A DNA stretch of 64,000 bases from Mongoliibacter ruber (lineage in GTDB: Bacteria > Bacteroidota > Bacteroidia > Cytophagales > Cyclobacteriaceae), in assembly GCF_003003005.1 (NCBI RefSeq), contig NZ_PVTR01000006.1, positions 220,746 through 284,745 on the forward strand, read 5' to 3'. The notes under the pieces are model-generated. The model did not search any database. It had not been told where the DNA came from and saw nothing but the letters and a program-made list of their open reading frames with translations. A program made the translations under genes and the position numbers. This document shows positions 36,589 through 45,228 of the stretch, in pieces; position 1 is the stretch's first letter; each line of letters starts with the position of its first letter.

Positions 36589-37374
36589 ATGAAAAAGATC
36601 AAATCTTTTAAAACCATATCCATTGCTCTTCTCATCGGAATTGTTGGATGTGTGAAAAACCAAGATTCAGAAGAAACTTATTCCAAAGCTGAGCTTCCAG
36701 AGGACAATGGGTTTGTGTCCATTTTTGATGGTAAAACCCTTGACGGATGGGAAGGAGATGCAGACATTTGGAGGGTTGAGGATGGATTTCTTGTTGGCGA
36801 ATTGACTCCTGAATCTAACTTAGAATCAAATACCTTTTTGATTTGGAAAGGCGGAGAACCTGAGAATTTTGAGCTGAAGACTGATTTCAAAATCACCATT
36901 GATGGGAACTCCGGAATCAACTATAGGAGTGATAGACTGGAAAACATTCCTTTTGCACTGAGAGGCTATCAAGCTGATATTGATGGCAAAAACACCTATA
37001 CCGGACAGAATTATGAAGAAAGGAAAAGGACAACTCTTGCATACAGAGGTCAAGGGACGACCATTAACCCACAAGAACCTCCAGGAGAAATCAGGGATTT
37101 TGTCGAAAAAAATGCATGGCGTGGTCTTGAGCTGACGGAAGAGTTGGGTGATCGGGATTCTTTGAGGATGCTTATTCGCTCAGAGGACTGGAATCAAATG
37201 CACCTCGTCATAGAAGGAAATGTTCTCAAACACTATGTCAATGGGGTTTTGATGAGCGTAGTCACAGATAAAGATCAAATCAACAGAGAAACAAAAGGAC
37301 TATTAGGACTACAGGTGCATGTTGGCCCACCAATGAAAGTGATGTTTAAAAATATTGAATTGAAAAGTCTTTAA
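36589..37374 (+). CDS. DUF1080 lipoprotein (3-keto-glycoside hydrolase/lyase family)
   Basis: 261 residues from the ATG at 36589; the earlier Met overlaps the previous gene and lacks a signal. Lipobox at Cys21 (IGIVGC). The DUF1080 jelly-roll starts GFVSIFDGKTLDGWEGD (about residue 37) and includes NFELKTDFKITIDGNSGINYRS and NQMHLVIEGNVLKHYVNGVLMSVVTD. Pfam names this family 3-keto-disaccharide hydrolase. With dehydrogenase, TIM-barrel and Gfo/Idh/MocA neighbours it fits a route in which a glycoside is oxidised at C3 and then cleaved. Confidence 0.85.
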   Translation: MKKIKSFKTISIALLIGIVGCVKNQDSEETYSKAELPEDNGFVSIFDGKTLDGWEGDADIWRVEDGFLVGELTPESNLESNTFLIWKGGEPENFELKTDFKITIDGNSGINYRSDRLENIPFALRGYQADIDGKNTYTGQNYEERKRTTLAYRGQGTTINPQEPPGEIRDFVEKNAWRGLELTEELGDRDSLRMLIRSEDWNQMHLVIEGNVLKHYVNGVLMSVVTDKDQINRETKGLLGLQVHVGPPMKVMFKNIELKSL

Positions 37375-37415
37375 AATCAATAAACAACAAACCATTAACC
37401 AAAATAACCAGCTAC

Positions 37416-38627
37416 ATGAGTGAGGCAAAAAAGGCATTAGAACAAGGAGAGGGAATACTAAGATTGGCCCCGGCATGGGTACCCAGGTCTTTTTGTGTCC
37501 CCGGCAGAAGAATAAAATTGCACCCAGATGATTATTATGTTTTGGGAGGTGAGAGAGGAGGCATTGACGAAAGATGGCTTTCCTCTACTACTCCGGCCCA
37601 AAATGGCCCCTTGACCGGAAAAAATGAAGGTTTAAGTCATATCGTGTTTCAAAATGGCTCAGAAGAAAAACTGTTTTTATTAAAAGATGCTATCGAAGAA
37701 TTACAGGGCGAAATTATCGGCGAAAGGATTTGGAACACATACAAAAGCTGGCCCATGTATTCTAAATTTTTTGACAATATGGGTCCTCTCCCCCACCATA
37801 TCCATCACAGTGATGAATATGCAGCAATGACCGGACAGAAAGGAAAACCTGAAGCTTATTATTTCCCTCCACAACTCAATAATCATGGAGGAGATTTTCC
37901 TTACACTTTTTTTGGTATCGCTCCAGGAACTACCAAAGAACAGATCAAAGAATGTCTCTTGAATTTCAATAAAGGAGATAACAAAATCACGAATTTTTCA
38001 CAGGCCTTTAAATTGGAACCTGGAACGGGATGGGATGTGCCTCCTGGTATGCTCCATGCGCCGGGAAGTCTGTGCACTTACGAACCCCAAAAAGCATCTG
38101 ACATTTTTGCCATGTACCAATCATTAGTGAATGAAGCCATTATACCGGAAGAATTATTATGGAATGGCACCCCCGAGGACCGCAAAGGTGATTTTGATTT
38201 GCTGGTGGAAGTGATCGATTGGGAACTTAACACCAACCCAAACATTCTCGAAACCAGGTTTATGGCGCCGAAACCAGTCACTGGAATAGAAAAGATGAAA
38301 GCTGAAGGATACCTTGAGAATTGGATTTGTTATCGGTCTGATGACTTCAGCGCCAAGGAACTGACCATCCTACCTGGTCAAACCGTCACCATCACAGACA
38401 ATGCTGCCTACGGAATGATCATGATGCAGGGTCATGGCAAAATGGGGGTATGGGATGTAGAAACACCAGCATTGATCCGTTATGGACAACTCACCTATGA
38501 TGAGTTCTTCGTTTCAGAAAAAGCAGCTAAAGCTGGAGTAACCATAAGCAATCATTCCAAAACAGACCCTATCGTCATGTTGAAGCACTTCGGACCAAAT
38601 AATCCGGATTTGGAAGTAGAAAAATAG
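37416..38627 (+). CDS. Cupin protein, mannose-6-phosphate-isomerase-like
   Basis: 403 residues, no signal, so cytoplasmic. Two cupin-like halves. The first has the likely metal site PLPHHIHHSDEYAAMTG with more His/Glu in TGWDVPPGMLHAPGSLCTYEPQ; the second (about 300-390) has KELTILPGQTVTITDNAAYGMIMMQGHG. The arrangement recalls type I phosphomannose isomerases but the sequence is divergent. Probably an isomerase or epimerase for a sugar product of the periplasmic steps. 41 bp after the DUF1080 gene, so in the operon. Confidence 0.68.
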   Translation: MSEAKKALEQGEGILRLAPAWVPRSFCVPGRRIKLHPDDYYVLGGERGGIDERWLSSTTPAQNGPLTGKNEGLSHIVFQNGSEEKLFLLKDAIEELQGEIIGERIWNTYKSWPMYSKFFDNMGPLPHHIHHSDEYAAMTGQKGKPEAYYFPPQLNNHGGDFPYTFFGIAPGTTKEQIKECLLNFNKGDNKITNFSQAFKLEPGTGWDVPPGMLHAPGSLCTYEPQKASDIFAMYQSLVNEAIIPEELLWNGTPEDRKGDFDLLVEVIDWELNTNPNILETRFMAPKPVTGIEKMKAEGYLENWICYRSDDFSAKELTILPGQTVTITDNAAYGMIMMQGHGKMGVWDVETPALIRYGQLTYDEFFVSEKAAKAGVTISNHSKTDPIVMLKHFGPNNPDLEVEK

Positions 38628-38997
38628 AAATGAGAAACGAGAAACGAGACGATAGATTCAAGAGACAAGAATCAAGAGGAGTTGAATAGGGTGAAAACAA
38701 GGTGTTTCTTGCGCAAAAATGCCGCAGGCATGACCGAAATAATAGCCCAGCAATTTATTGCCGGGGTTAAAGATCAAAAGTGAGTTTCTAAAGTGCCATC
38801 GGCACGGACGATATCAGACAATCAAAAAGTGTCAATAGTAGATTTTAGAATTGGGTCAAGGAGGAAGGGATATAGAAGGAAGGTTTTTGTATAAATTATG
38901 GTCAATTCCATGACCAATATCCCAGTATCTAAATATCCAAATATCACAATGAAGGCCTTTTACCAATTAACTAATAACTCAATAACCAAAAACAACC
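38628..38997. repeat. Repeat-bearing gap within the sugar operon
   Basis: 370 bp. A purine-rich low-complexity stretch (38628-38690, GAGAAACGAGAAACGAGA), then two small hairpins, ATGCCGCAGGCAT (near 38719) and GTGCCATCGGCAC (near 38792), of the GCC-loop-GGC class. No gene. The hairpins may attenuate transcription into the next gene or just be mobile repeats. Confidence 0.65.
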
Positions 38998-40029
38998 ATG
39001 TCAACAAACAATTTTCCCAAAATTCATAATGCAACCTGGCCTGGAATTGTAGGCAAAGGTCCTGATTCTGAACCTGTCATTCCTTTCGATACTCTATTGG
39101 AAATGACCGCTGCGGCCGAAGTAAATGGCGTGAAATTCGACGGTGTAGATATTGGGTTGCTTGACCCGCATATCAACATTGACATGTCAGATGACGATAT
39201 CAAAAAATTAGCCGATAAGGTCAGTAAATACAAGCTAAAAATAGGCTCTCTTGTAGCTCCCATTTGGGCAGGATCAGCTATGGGTAGTGCAGAACAAAGA
39301 AAGACTTTTGTAGATATGGTAAAGAAATCCTGCGCCATTGGTAAGCGGCTGAATGAACTAGGGGTCCGTGACTATGGAATCGTACGAATCGATTCAGCTT
39401 CCGGAGTTTCGGACTGGTCAAAAGATCCAGTAGGTAATAGCAAAATAATTGCCCAGACATTTCAGGAAGCATGCGATGTGGCAGCAGACTTCGGAGAAAG
39501 ACTGGCTGCTGAAGGTGAAATTTGCTGGGGAGGCATGCATAGCTGGAAACATATGGTGCAACTCTTAGAAATGGTCGATAGAAAAAACATTGGTTTTCAA
39601 GCCGACATGTCACATACTTTCCTATACACTATGGGATATAATGCCCCTGAGCATAGGATACTTCCAGCGGATTTTGACCATAATGACAGAGAAGCCATCA
39701 AATCTGCCCTGAAGACCGTTACCGACGCACTTCGCCCATGGACCATTGATTTTCACGTTGCCCAAAATGATGGTTCTGTTTTTGGGTCCGGTTCCCATGA
39801 CAAAACAGGACGTCATTGTCAAGCCTCTGACCCTAACGGACTACTAGATATATCCCATGACGCCGGTTATTGGCTGAGGGATGAAAAGGGCAACCTTACC
39901 AAAGCCATGAACCACATTTGCTGGGATGGCTGCATGTTTCCCAATGCTGTCATGGAAAAGCAAGAAACCTGGAATGAAATCCTTGCTGCTTTGATCAAGG
40001 TGCGTGATGCACATGGATGGGAAATTTAG
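38998..40029 (+). CDS. TIM-barrel sugar isomerase/epimerase family protein
   Basis: 343 residues, cytoplasmic, xylose-isomerase-like barrel of a longer type than the other two in the window. Candidate metal ligands lie in [42 protein letters not shown] and [10 protein letters not shown]. Opens with [21 protein letters not shown]. Beside a Gfo/Idh/MocA oxidoreductase gene, a pairing typical for keto-sugar or inositol pathways. Reaction unknown. Separated from the cupin gene by 370 bp of repeat DNA, so it may be transcribed separately. Confidence 0.78.
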   Translation: MSTNNFPKIHNATWPGIVGKGPDSEPVIPFDTLLEMTAAAEVNGVKFDGVDIGLLDPHINIDMSDDDIKKLADKVSKYKLKIGSLVAPIWAGSAMGSAEQRKTFVDMVKKSCAIGKRLNELGVRDYGIVRIDSASGVSDWSKDPVGNSKIIAQTFQEACDVAADFGERLAAEGEICWGGMHSWKHMVQLLEMVDRKNIGFQADMSHTFLYTMGYNAPEHRILPADFDHNDREAIKSALKTVTDALRPWTIDFHVAQNDGSVFGSGSHDKTGRHCQASDPNGLLDISHDAGYWLRDEKGNLTKAMNHICWDGCMFPNAVMEKQETWNEILAALIKVRDAHGWEI

Positions 40030-40232
40030 TAGGAAGCCAGAAGTTGGAAGTATGAAGTTCTGAAGCCAAAGCTTGTCTCTATGAATATCGGGGAATTTAG
40101 CCCACCTAGGGTACCTGAGAATAGAGCCAAGAAAAATGGTAAAACTACTTATCTCGTCTCATATATCAAGTTTGCCTGCCAAAATGCAGGTCTGAAATCT
40201 TAAGTCTAAAATCTTAAATTTAAAATTTAACC

Positions 40233-41393
40233 ATGAGCAATAAAAAACAAATACGAATCGGACTGATAGGTACTGGTCTGATGGGGAGAATCCATACCAA
40301 TGCCTACAAAAGAATACCGGATTTTTTTCCTGAGTTTGAATACACCCCAGTCCTACAAGCTGTTTGCGCCCGGAGGGAAGACAAAGTCAAAGCTTTTAAA
40401 GACCAATGGGGTTATGCTTCCTTTGAGACAGATTGGAAAAAACTCATAGCAAGAGACGATATTGACGCTGTGGACATCTGCACGCCTAATGATACCCATG
40501 CTGAGATTGCTATTGCTGCTGCCGAATCTGGAAAAATGATTTTATGTGAGAAACCCCTTTCCAGAACATTAGAAGAAGGTGAGGCAATGCTCAAAGCTGT
40601 AGAAAAAGCAGGTGTGAAAAACACAGTCTGGTACAATTATAGGAGAATGCCAGCTGTCACCCTCGCCAAGCAACTCATAGATTCAGGAAAATTGGGAAAA
40701 ATCTTCCATTACAGGGCCAATTTCCTTCAAGATTGGACCATCAATCCTGATCTTCCGCAAGGTGGCGACGCGCTTTGGAGATTAGACGTGGATGCGGCAG
40801 GATCCGGTGTCACAGGAGATTTACTTGCTCATTGCATTGATACCGCCATGTGGATTAATGGGGGCATCAGGGACGTTTCCGCCATGACAGAAACTTTTAT
40901 CAAGGAAAGGGTCCATCAGGGAAGTGGAAAAGTGCAGAAAGTGGGTATTGATGACGCATGCCTTTTCCATTGCCATTTCGATAATGGTTCATTGGGCCTC
41001 TTTGAGGCTACCAGATATGCACGGGGACATAAAGCATTATATACCTTTGAAATCAATGGAGAACATGCCTCCATTCGATGGGACCTACACGACATGAATT
41101 GGCTGGAAATTTTTGAACACAAAGATGAATCACAGGTAAGAGGGTGGAGAAAAGTTCATATTACCGAAGGAGAACAACCTTATATGAACAGATGGTGGAT
41201 ACCGGGAACCTCCATTGGATATGAACATTCATTTATTCACCAGGCAGCTGATTTTTTCCTAAGTTTACAAACTGGAGCCCCTTGTGCACCTACCTTTCAG
41301 GATGCTTTCGAAACCCAAAAAGTATGTCAAGCAGTACTTGATTCAGCAGCATCAAGAAGCTGGAAAGATACAGGTGTAAATTGGGAAAAATAA
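40233..41393 (+). CDS. Gfo/Idh/MocA family oxidoreductase
   Basis: 386 residues. Rossmann fold at the start ([18 protein letters not shown]), [33 protein letters not shown] with the EKP motif, and [17 protein letters not shown] holding the conserved D-x3-H region. No export signal. Family members oxidise or reduce sugars with NAD(P), commonly at C3 of a glucoside or on inositol. Last gene of the plus-strand sugar array, followed by a 17-bp-stem terminator. Confidence 0.9.
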   Translation: MSNKKQIRIGLIGTGLMGRIHTNAYKRIPDFFPEFEYTPVLQAVCARREDKVKAFKDQWGYASFETDWKKLIARDDIDAVDICTPNDTHAEIAIAAAESGKMILCEKPLSRTLEEGEAMLKAVEKAGVKNTVWYNYRRMPAVTLAKQLIDSGKLGKIFHYRANFLQDWTINPDLPQGGDALWRLDVDAAGSGVTGDLLAHCIDTAMWINGGIRDVSAMTETFIKERVHQGSGKVQKVGIDDACLFHCHFDNGSLGLFEATRYARGHKALYTFEINGEHASIRWDLHDMNWLEIFEHKDESQVRGWRKVHITEGEQPYMNRWWIPGTSIGYEHSFIHQAADFFLSLQTGAPCAPTFQDAFETQKVCQAVLDSAASRSWKDTGVNWEK

Positions 41394-41401
41394 AGTTGAT
41401 T

Positions 41402-41444
41402 AATATTTAAAGCAACCTCCTGGCAGTAGGTTGCTTTAAATATT
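41402..41444. terminator. Strong bidirectional hairpin between the oxidoreductase and GntR genes
   Basis: A 17-bp perfect inverted repeat (AATATTTAAAGCAACCT and its complement) around a 9-nt loop. The AT-rich outer arms supply a U-rich end in both directions. Confidence 0.85.
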
Positions 41445-41575
41445 ATAAATAACCGCTGCTTTGCCAGAAGGACCAATTCACAAATCAATTAACTGTTTGT
41501 GAACAATGCTTACAAGTAACTAAATGACAAGAAAAAGAAGATAATATGCTTAGTGATAAAAATGTATGATGTTTT

Positions 41576-42607
41576 TTATAAAGATTCCCTCACAATTACC
41601 TGAAATTCGTTTTTGATATTTCTCCCCTCTTTATTCAGGATCATCTTTGCACAGAGTTTCCCCATCGCACTAAAATCTGTACTCATTACTGTAATTCCCT
41701 TTTGCAGAACCTCCTTAAGCGGGGTTTCATTATAAGAAAGAATGCCTAAATTCTTTCCAATCTCAAGATTGGTAGCCTGTCTGGCTTTTTTGATCAAATT
41801 CACCAAATCACTTTCCTCAATAATCACATAGGCTTCCTCTTCTTTTAAATTGAGATCCGGACCAATTTCAGAGATGATTTGAAATTCAAAACCTTCCTCC
41901 ACTGCAAATTTTTTAAAACCCAACAAAATATCTTCTGGATATGGATAATTTGCATGAAAAGGAAATACTAAAATCAGTTTTCGGTACTTTGATAATTTTG
42001 TTTTCAATTGGGTAAGTGCCTGATAAATATCCTGTTTGAAATCCTGATATACACTACCAAAATTCCTTTCAATTTCTTCCAATTGTTGATCCAGAAGAAT
42101 AAGCTTTTCTTTGGGTAACTTTCTGATCAAATCCAATGCTTTTTCTTCAGAATCCTTTTTGAAATGAGGCATGATGATATAATAGTCAAAAATTTCCTTT
42201 TGCTGCTCAAGGATTTTTTTAAAAAGGGCATATTCGCAATGGTATACCTGAAAAACAATCTCCGCTCGGTCCTCCAATTGAGTCACTAGAGAATTGTAGA
42301 TTTCCTTTTTATATGCGCTGAGTTTATTGAATAAAAGCAAGATTCTAAACTTGGAAAGGTCCGAATTGTGACTAATGTAATACCCTTTCCCCCTGACTGA
42401 TTGAATTATCCCCTGTTTTTTGAGAATTGTATAGGCCTTTTCCACTGTATCTCTGGAAAGGTAGTATTCCGTACTTAAGCTGTTGATAGAAGGGATTTTA
42501 TCTCCATACTGCAATATTTCCGCACTAATCAAAGACTTAATAGCTTTGACCACTTGGATATATTTGGGCACACTAGAGTTTTCGTCAATCGGTAAATCCA
42601 GGTTCAT
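41576..42607 (-). CDS. GntR family regulator, probable rhamnose regulator
   Basis: 343 residues. N-terminal GntR winged helix (about 10-80: VPKYIQVVKAIKSLI, GDKIPSINSLSTEYYLSRDTVEKAYTILKKQGIIQSVRGKGYYI) followed by a periplasmic-binding-protein-like effector domain (FRILLLFNKLSAYKKEIYNSL, LGILSYNETPLKEVL, GITVMSTDFSAMGKLCAKMI). It is divergent from the rhamnose aldolase gene, the usual place of the Bacteroidota rhamnose regulator. Two candidate binding sites occur in the window (29720 and 42690). It likely senses a sugar or sugar phosphate. Confidence 0.85.
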   Translation of the reverse strand: MNLDLPIDENSSVPKYIQVVKAIKSLISAEILQYGDKIPSINSLSTEYYLSRDTVEKAYTILKKQGIIQSVRGKGYYISHNSDLSKFRILLLFNKLSAYKKEIYNSLVTQLEDRAEIVFQVYHCEYALFKKILEQQKEIFDYYIIMPHFKKDSEEKALDLIRKLPKEKLILLDQQLEEIERNFGSVYQDFKQDIYQALTQLKTKLSKYRKLILVFPFHANYPYPEDILLGFKKFAVEEGFEFQIISEIGPDLNLKEEEAYVIIEESDLVNLIKKARQATNLEIGKNLGILSYNETPLKEVLQKGITVMSTDFSAMGKLCAKMILNKEGRNIKNEFQVIVRESL

Positions 42608-42689
42608 GGAATGGGATTTTTTGGGTTAGTAACGTTAGTATAATTCATTTTCAAAACCAAATAAATCCTTTCTAACACCATGCGGGACA

Positions 42690-42704
42690 CAGTATACTAC
42701 AGGA
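42690..42704 (+). promoter_or_regulatory. Candidate GntR operator upstream of rhaD
   Basis: CAGTATACTACAGGA, identical to the reverse complement of 29720-29734. It covers the position of the -33 element for the box at 42727-42734, as expected for a regulator acting at this promoter. Confidence 0.7.
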
Positions 42705-42726
42705 CAGCATGAAGGTTTAATAAGGT

Positions 42727-42734
42727 TATATTTG
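42727..42734 (+). promoter_or_regulatory. -7 box of the rhaD promoter
   Basis: TATATTTG is a perfect match to the Bacteroidota TAnnTTTG consensus, 46 bp before the start codon. No good TTTG sits about 20 bp upstream; the candidate operator is there instead. Confidence 0.6.
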
Positions 42735-42780
42735 GATACAAGAAAAGGCAGATGACCATCGAAAAACCAAGTATAAACAC

Positions 42781-44889
42781 ATGAAAGAAACAACTCAAAC
42801 CTTCAACCACGTCTCCTACCTATGGGACGAAGAAAAAGCAAAATCCCTAGGAAATGACCAAGTCGAATTATTGATATACCGATCCAATATCCTTGGAGCA
42901 GATTTGAGAATCACCAACTATGGCGGAGGAAATACTTCTTGTAAAACGATGGAAAAAGATCCTTTGACTGGTAAAGAAGTAGAAGTAATGTGGGTCAAAG
43001 GTTCAGGTGGGGATATCGGCACCTTGACCAAATCTGGATTGGCTGGACTATATGTAGACAAACTACGTGCCCTGGAAGGCGTCTACAAAGGAATTGAGCA
43101 GGAAGATGAAATGGTAGGGCTTTTCAATCATTGTATCTATGATCTGGATTCAAAAGCTCCATCAATTGATACTCCTTTGCATGCTTATTTGCCTTTCAAG
43201 CATATTGACCATTTGCATCCAGATGCAGCGATAGCCATTGCAGCATCAAAGGATGGTGAAAAAATCACAAAAGATTTATTTGACGGGCAAATTGCTTGGG
43301 TTCCTTGGCAAAGACCTGGCTTTGATTTAGGCCTACAATTGAGGGATGCCTTGGAGGCCAATCCGGGAATCCGTGGCATTATGCTGGGCGGACACGGCCT
43401 TTTTACTTGGGGAGATACGGCTTACGAATGCTATATCAATAGCCTTGAAGTAATTGAAAAAGCATCCTCTTACCTGGAAGAAAACTATGGTAAGAAAAGA
43501 CCAGTTTTTGGTGGTGATAAGATTCAATCGTTAGACCCAAACAAGAGACTTGAACAAGCTGCCAAAATAGCCCCATTGTTGAGAGGTTTGGCCTCAAGTT
43601 ACAACCGCATGGTTGGAACTTTCAACGACTCCGACACCGTACTTCAGTTTATCAATTCCAATGATTTGGATAAATTGGCCCCTTTGGGTACTTCCTGTCC
43701 TGACCATTTTCTTAGGACAAAAATCGCTCCTCTGGTTTTGGACATCCCTGCAGACCAGGATTTGTCCAATCTGAATGCTTTGCAAAGTCATATTGAAAAG
43801 CTTTTTGCACAATACAGGGAAGGATATAAAGACTATTACGAAAAACATAAACGAAGCAACAGCCCGGCCATGCGGGATCCGAATCCGGTCATTATCCTTT
43901 GGCCTGGTGTGGGTATGTTTTCTTATGCCAAAGACAAACAGACCTCGCGGGTAGCTTCCGAATTCTACATCAATGCCATCAATGTAATGCGCGGCGCAGA
44001 AGCGGTTTCAGAATATGTCTCACTTCCTTTACAGGAAGCTTTTGATATTGAATATTGGTTGCTCGAAGAGGCCAAGCTCCAAAGGATGCCAAAGGAAAAA
44101 TCACTTTCTAGAAAAGTCGCATTGATTACAGGAAGTGCCGGAGGGATTGGAAAAGCCATTGCTGATAAATTTGCCGCAGAGGGTGCTTGTGTTGTGCTGA
44201 CTGATATAGATGAGGACAGGTTGAAAACAGCCCGAAAAGATTTTGGAAAAGACACCGCCATCGGTGTAAAACTCGATGTGCTGGATAATGACACTATTGC
44301 TCAAGCCTATGCAGCAGCCTGTTTGGCCTTCGGCGGGGTTGACATCATCGTCAACTGTGCCGGATTGGCCATCAGCAAAACCTTGACTGACACAACCGAG
44401 GCAGATTGGGACTTGCTCAATGATGTATTGGTCAAAGGCCAGTTCAAGGTCTCCCAAGCGGGGGTCGCTGTATTGAGAGCACAAGGACATGGGGGTGACA
44501 TCATCAATATCGCTTCCAAAAACGCTTTGGTTTCCGGACCAAACAATGTGGCCTATGGAACTGCCAAAGCTGCTCAAGTTCACATGTCAAGATTATTGGC
44601 TGCAGAACTCGGACCGGACAAAATCCGCGTCAATGTGGTCAATCCCGATGCTGTGATCGAAGGATCCAAAATCTGGGAAGGCAAATGGGCTGAAGGAAGG
44701 GCCAAGGCTTATGGTATTTCGGTCGAAGAATTACCCGCACATTACGCAAAAAGAACATTGCTGAATGAAATCATCAGTACTGAAGATATTGCAAACGGGG
44801 TATTTGCTTTTGTGGGTGGGTTGCTAAAAAAGTCAACTGGAAACATACTGAATGTGGATGGAGGAGTTGCCGCTGCTTTTGTGAGGTAA
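42781..44889 (+). CDS. rhaD: Bifunctional rhamnulose-1-phosphate aldolase / short-chain dehydrogenase
   Basis: 702 residues, normal for this fusion. Residues about 15-430: class II aldolase with GNTSCKTM, HLHPDAAIAIAAS and GGHGLFTWG as metal/substrate segments. Residues about 440-700: short-chain dehydrogenase with the NAD site TGSAGGIGKA (about 448), catalytic NIASKNALVSG Ser region, YGTAK (about 592) and the C-terminal NVDGG. It splits L-rhamnulose-1-phosphate into dihydroxyacetone phosphate and L-lactaldehyde, and the second domain processes the lactaldehyde. First gene of the rhamnose cluster; a -7 box and a candidate GntR site lie directly upstream. Confidence 0.93.
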   Translation: MKETTQTFNHVSYLWDEEKAKSLGNDQVELLIYRSNILGADLRITNYGGGNTSCKTMEKDPLTGKEVEVMWVKGSGGDIGTLTKSGLAGLYVDKLRALEGVYKGIEQEDEMVGLFNHCIYDLDSKAPSIDTPLHAYLPFKHIDHLHPDAAIAIAASKDGEKITKDLFDGQIAWVPWQRPGFDLGLQLRDALEANPGIRGIMLGGHGLFTWGDTAYECYINSLEVIEKASSYLEENYGKKRPVFGGDKIQSLDPNKRLEQAAKIAPLLRGLASSYNRMVGTFNDSDTVLQFINSNDLDKLAPLGTSCPDHFLRTKIAPLVLDIPADQDLSNLNALQSHIEKLFAQYREGYKDYYEKHKRSNSPAMRDPNPVIILWPGVGMFSYAKDKQTSRVASEFYINAINVMRGAEAVSEYVSLPLQEAFDIEYWLLEEAKLQRMPKEKSLSRKVALITGSAGGIGKAIADKFAAEGACVVLTDIDEDRLKTARKDFGKDTAIGVKLDVLDNDTIAQAYAAACLAFGGVDIIVNCAGLAISKTLTDTTEADWDLLNDVLVKGQFKVSQAGVAVLRAQGHGGDIINIASKNALVSGPNNVAYGTAKAAQVHMSRLLAAELGPDKIRVNVVNPDAVIEGSKIWEGKWAEGRAKAYGISVEELPAHYAKRTLLNEIISTEDIANGVFAFVGGLLKKSTGNILNVDGGVAAAFVR

Positions 44890-44904
44890 GGCGCAGAGAA
44901 TAAT

Positions 44905-45222
44905 TGCCACAAAGACTCGAAGGCACAAAGGAATAGATTGTTTAAGAAAAAACATTCAATTTCATCAAAGACTTTACCTTGTCATCTCGAGTTTTTAAAA
45001 TTTGGCATTTACAGAAAGGGAATGACAGTTGGTCCTCCGTCATTCTGATCCCTACAAACCTGTCCTTGTCACTTCGAGTGAAGCGAGAAGTTTAATTACC
45101 TTAGCAGAGGTGACAGATTTCTCCCTACGGTCGAAATGACAAGGAAAAGCCTTTATTAATATTATTCCTTAAATTCAATTCCAAACCAAATCTCACTTTG
45201 TGCCTTAGCGCCTTTGTGGCCC
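44905..45222. repeat. Composite intergenic repeat between rhaD and rhaI
   Basis: Outer imperfect inverted arms: GCCACAAAGACTCGAAGGCA (near 44908) and TGCCTTAGCGCCTTTGTGGC (45201-45220). Inside are GTCATTC-family pieces (GGGAATGACAG near 45019, CCGTCATTCTGATCC near 45037, CACTTCGAGTGAAGCGAGAAG near 45070, TCGAAATGACAAGG near 45132). It separates rhaD from rhaI by 339 bp. Confidence 0.75.
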
Positions 45223-45228
45223 AATACC

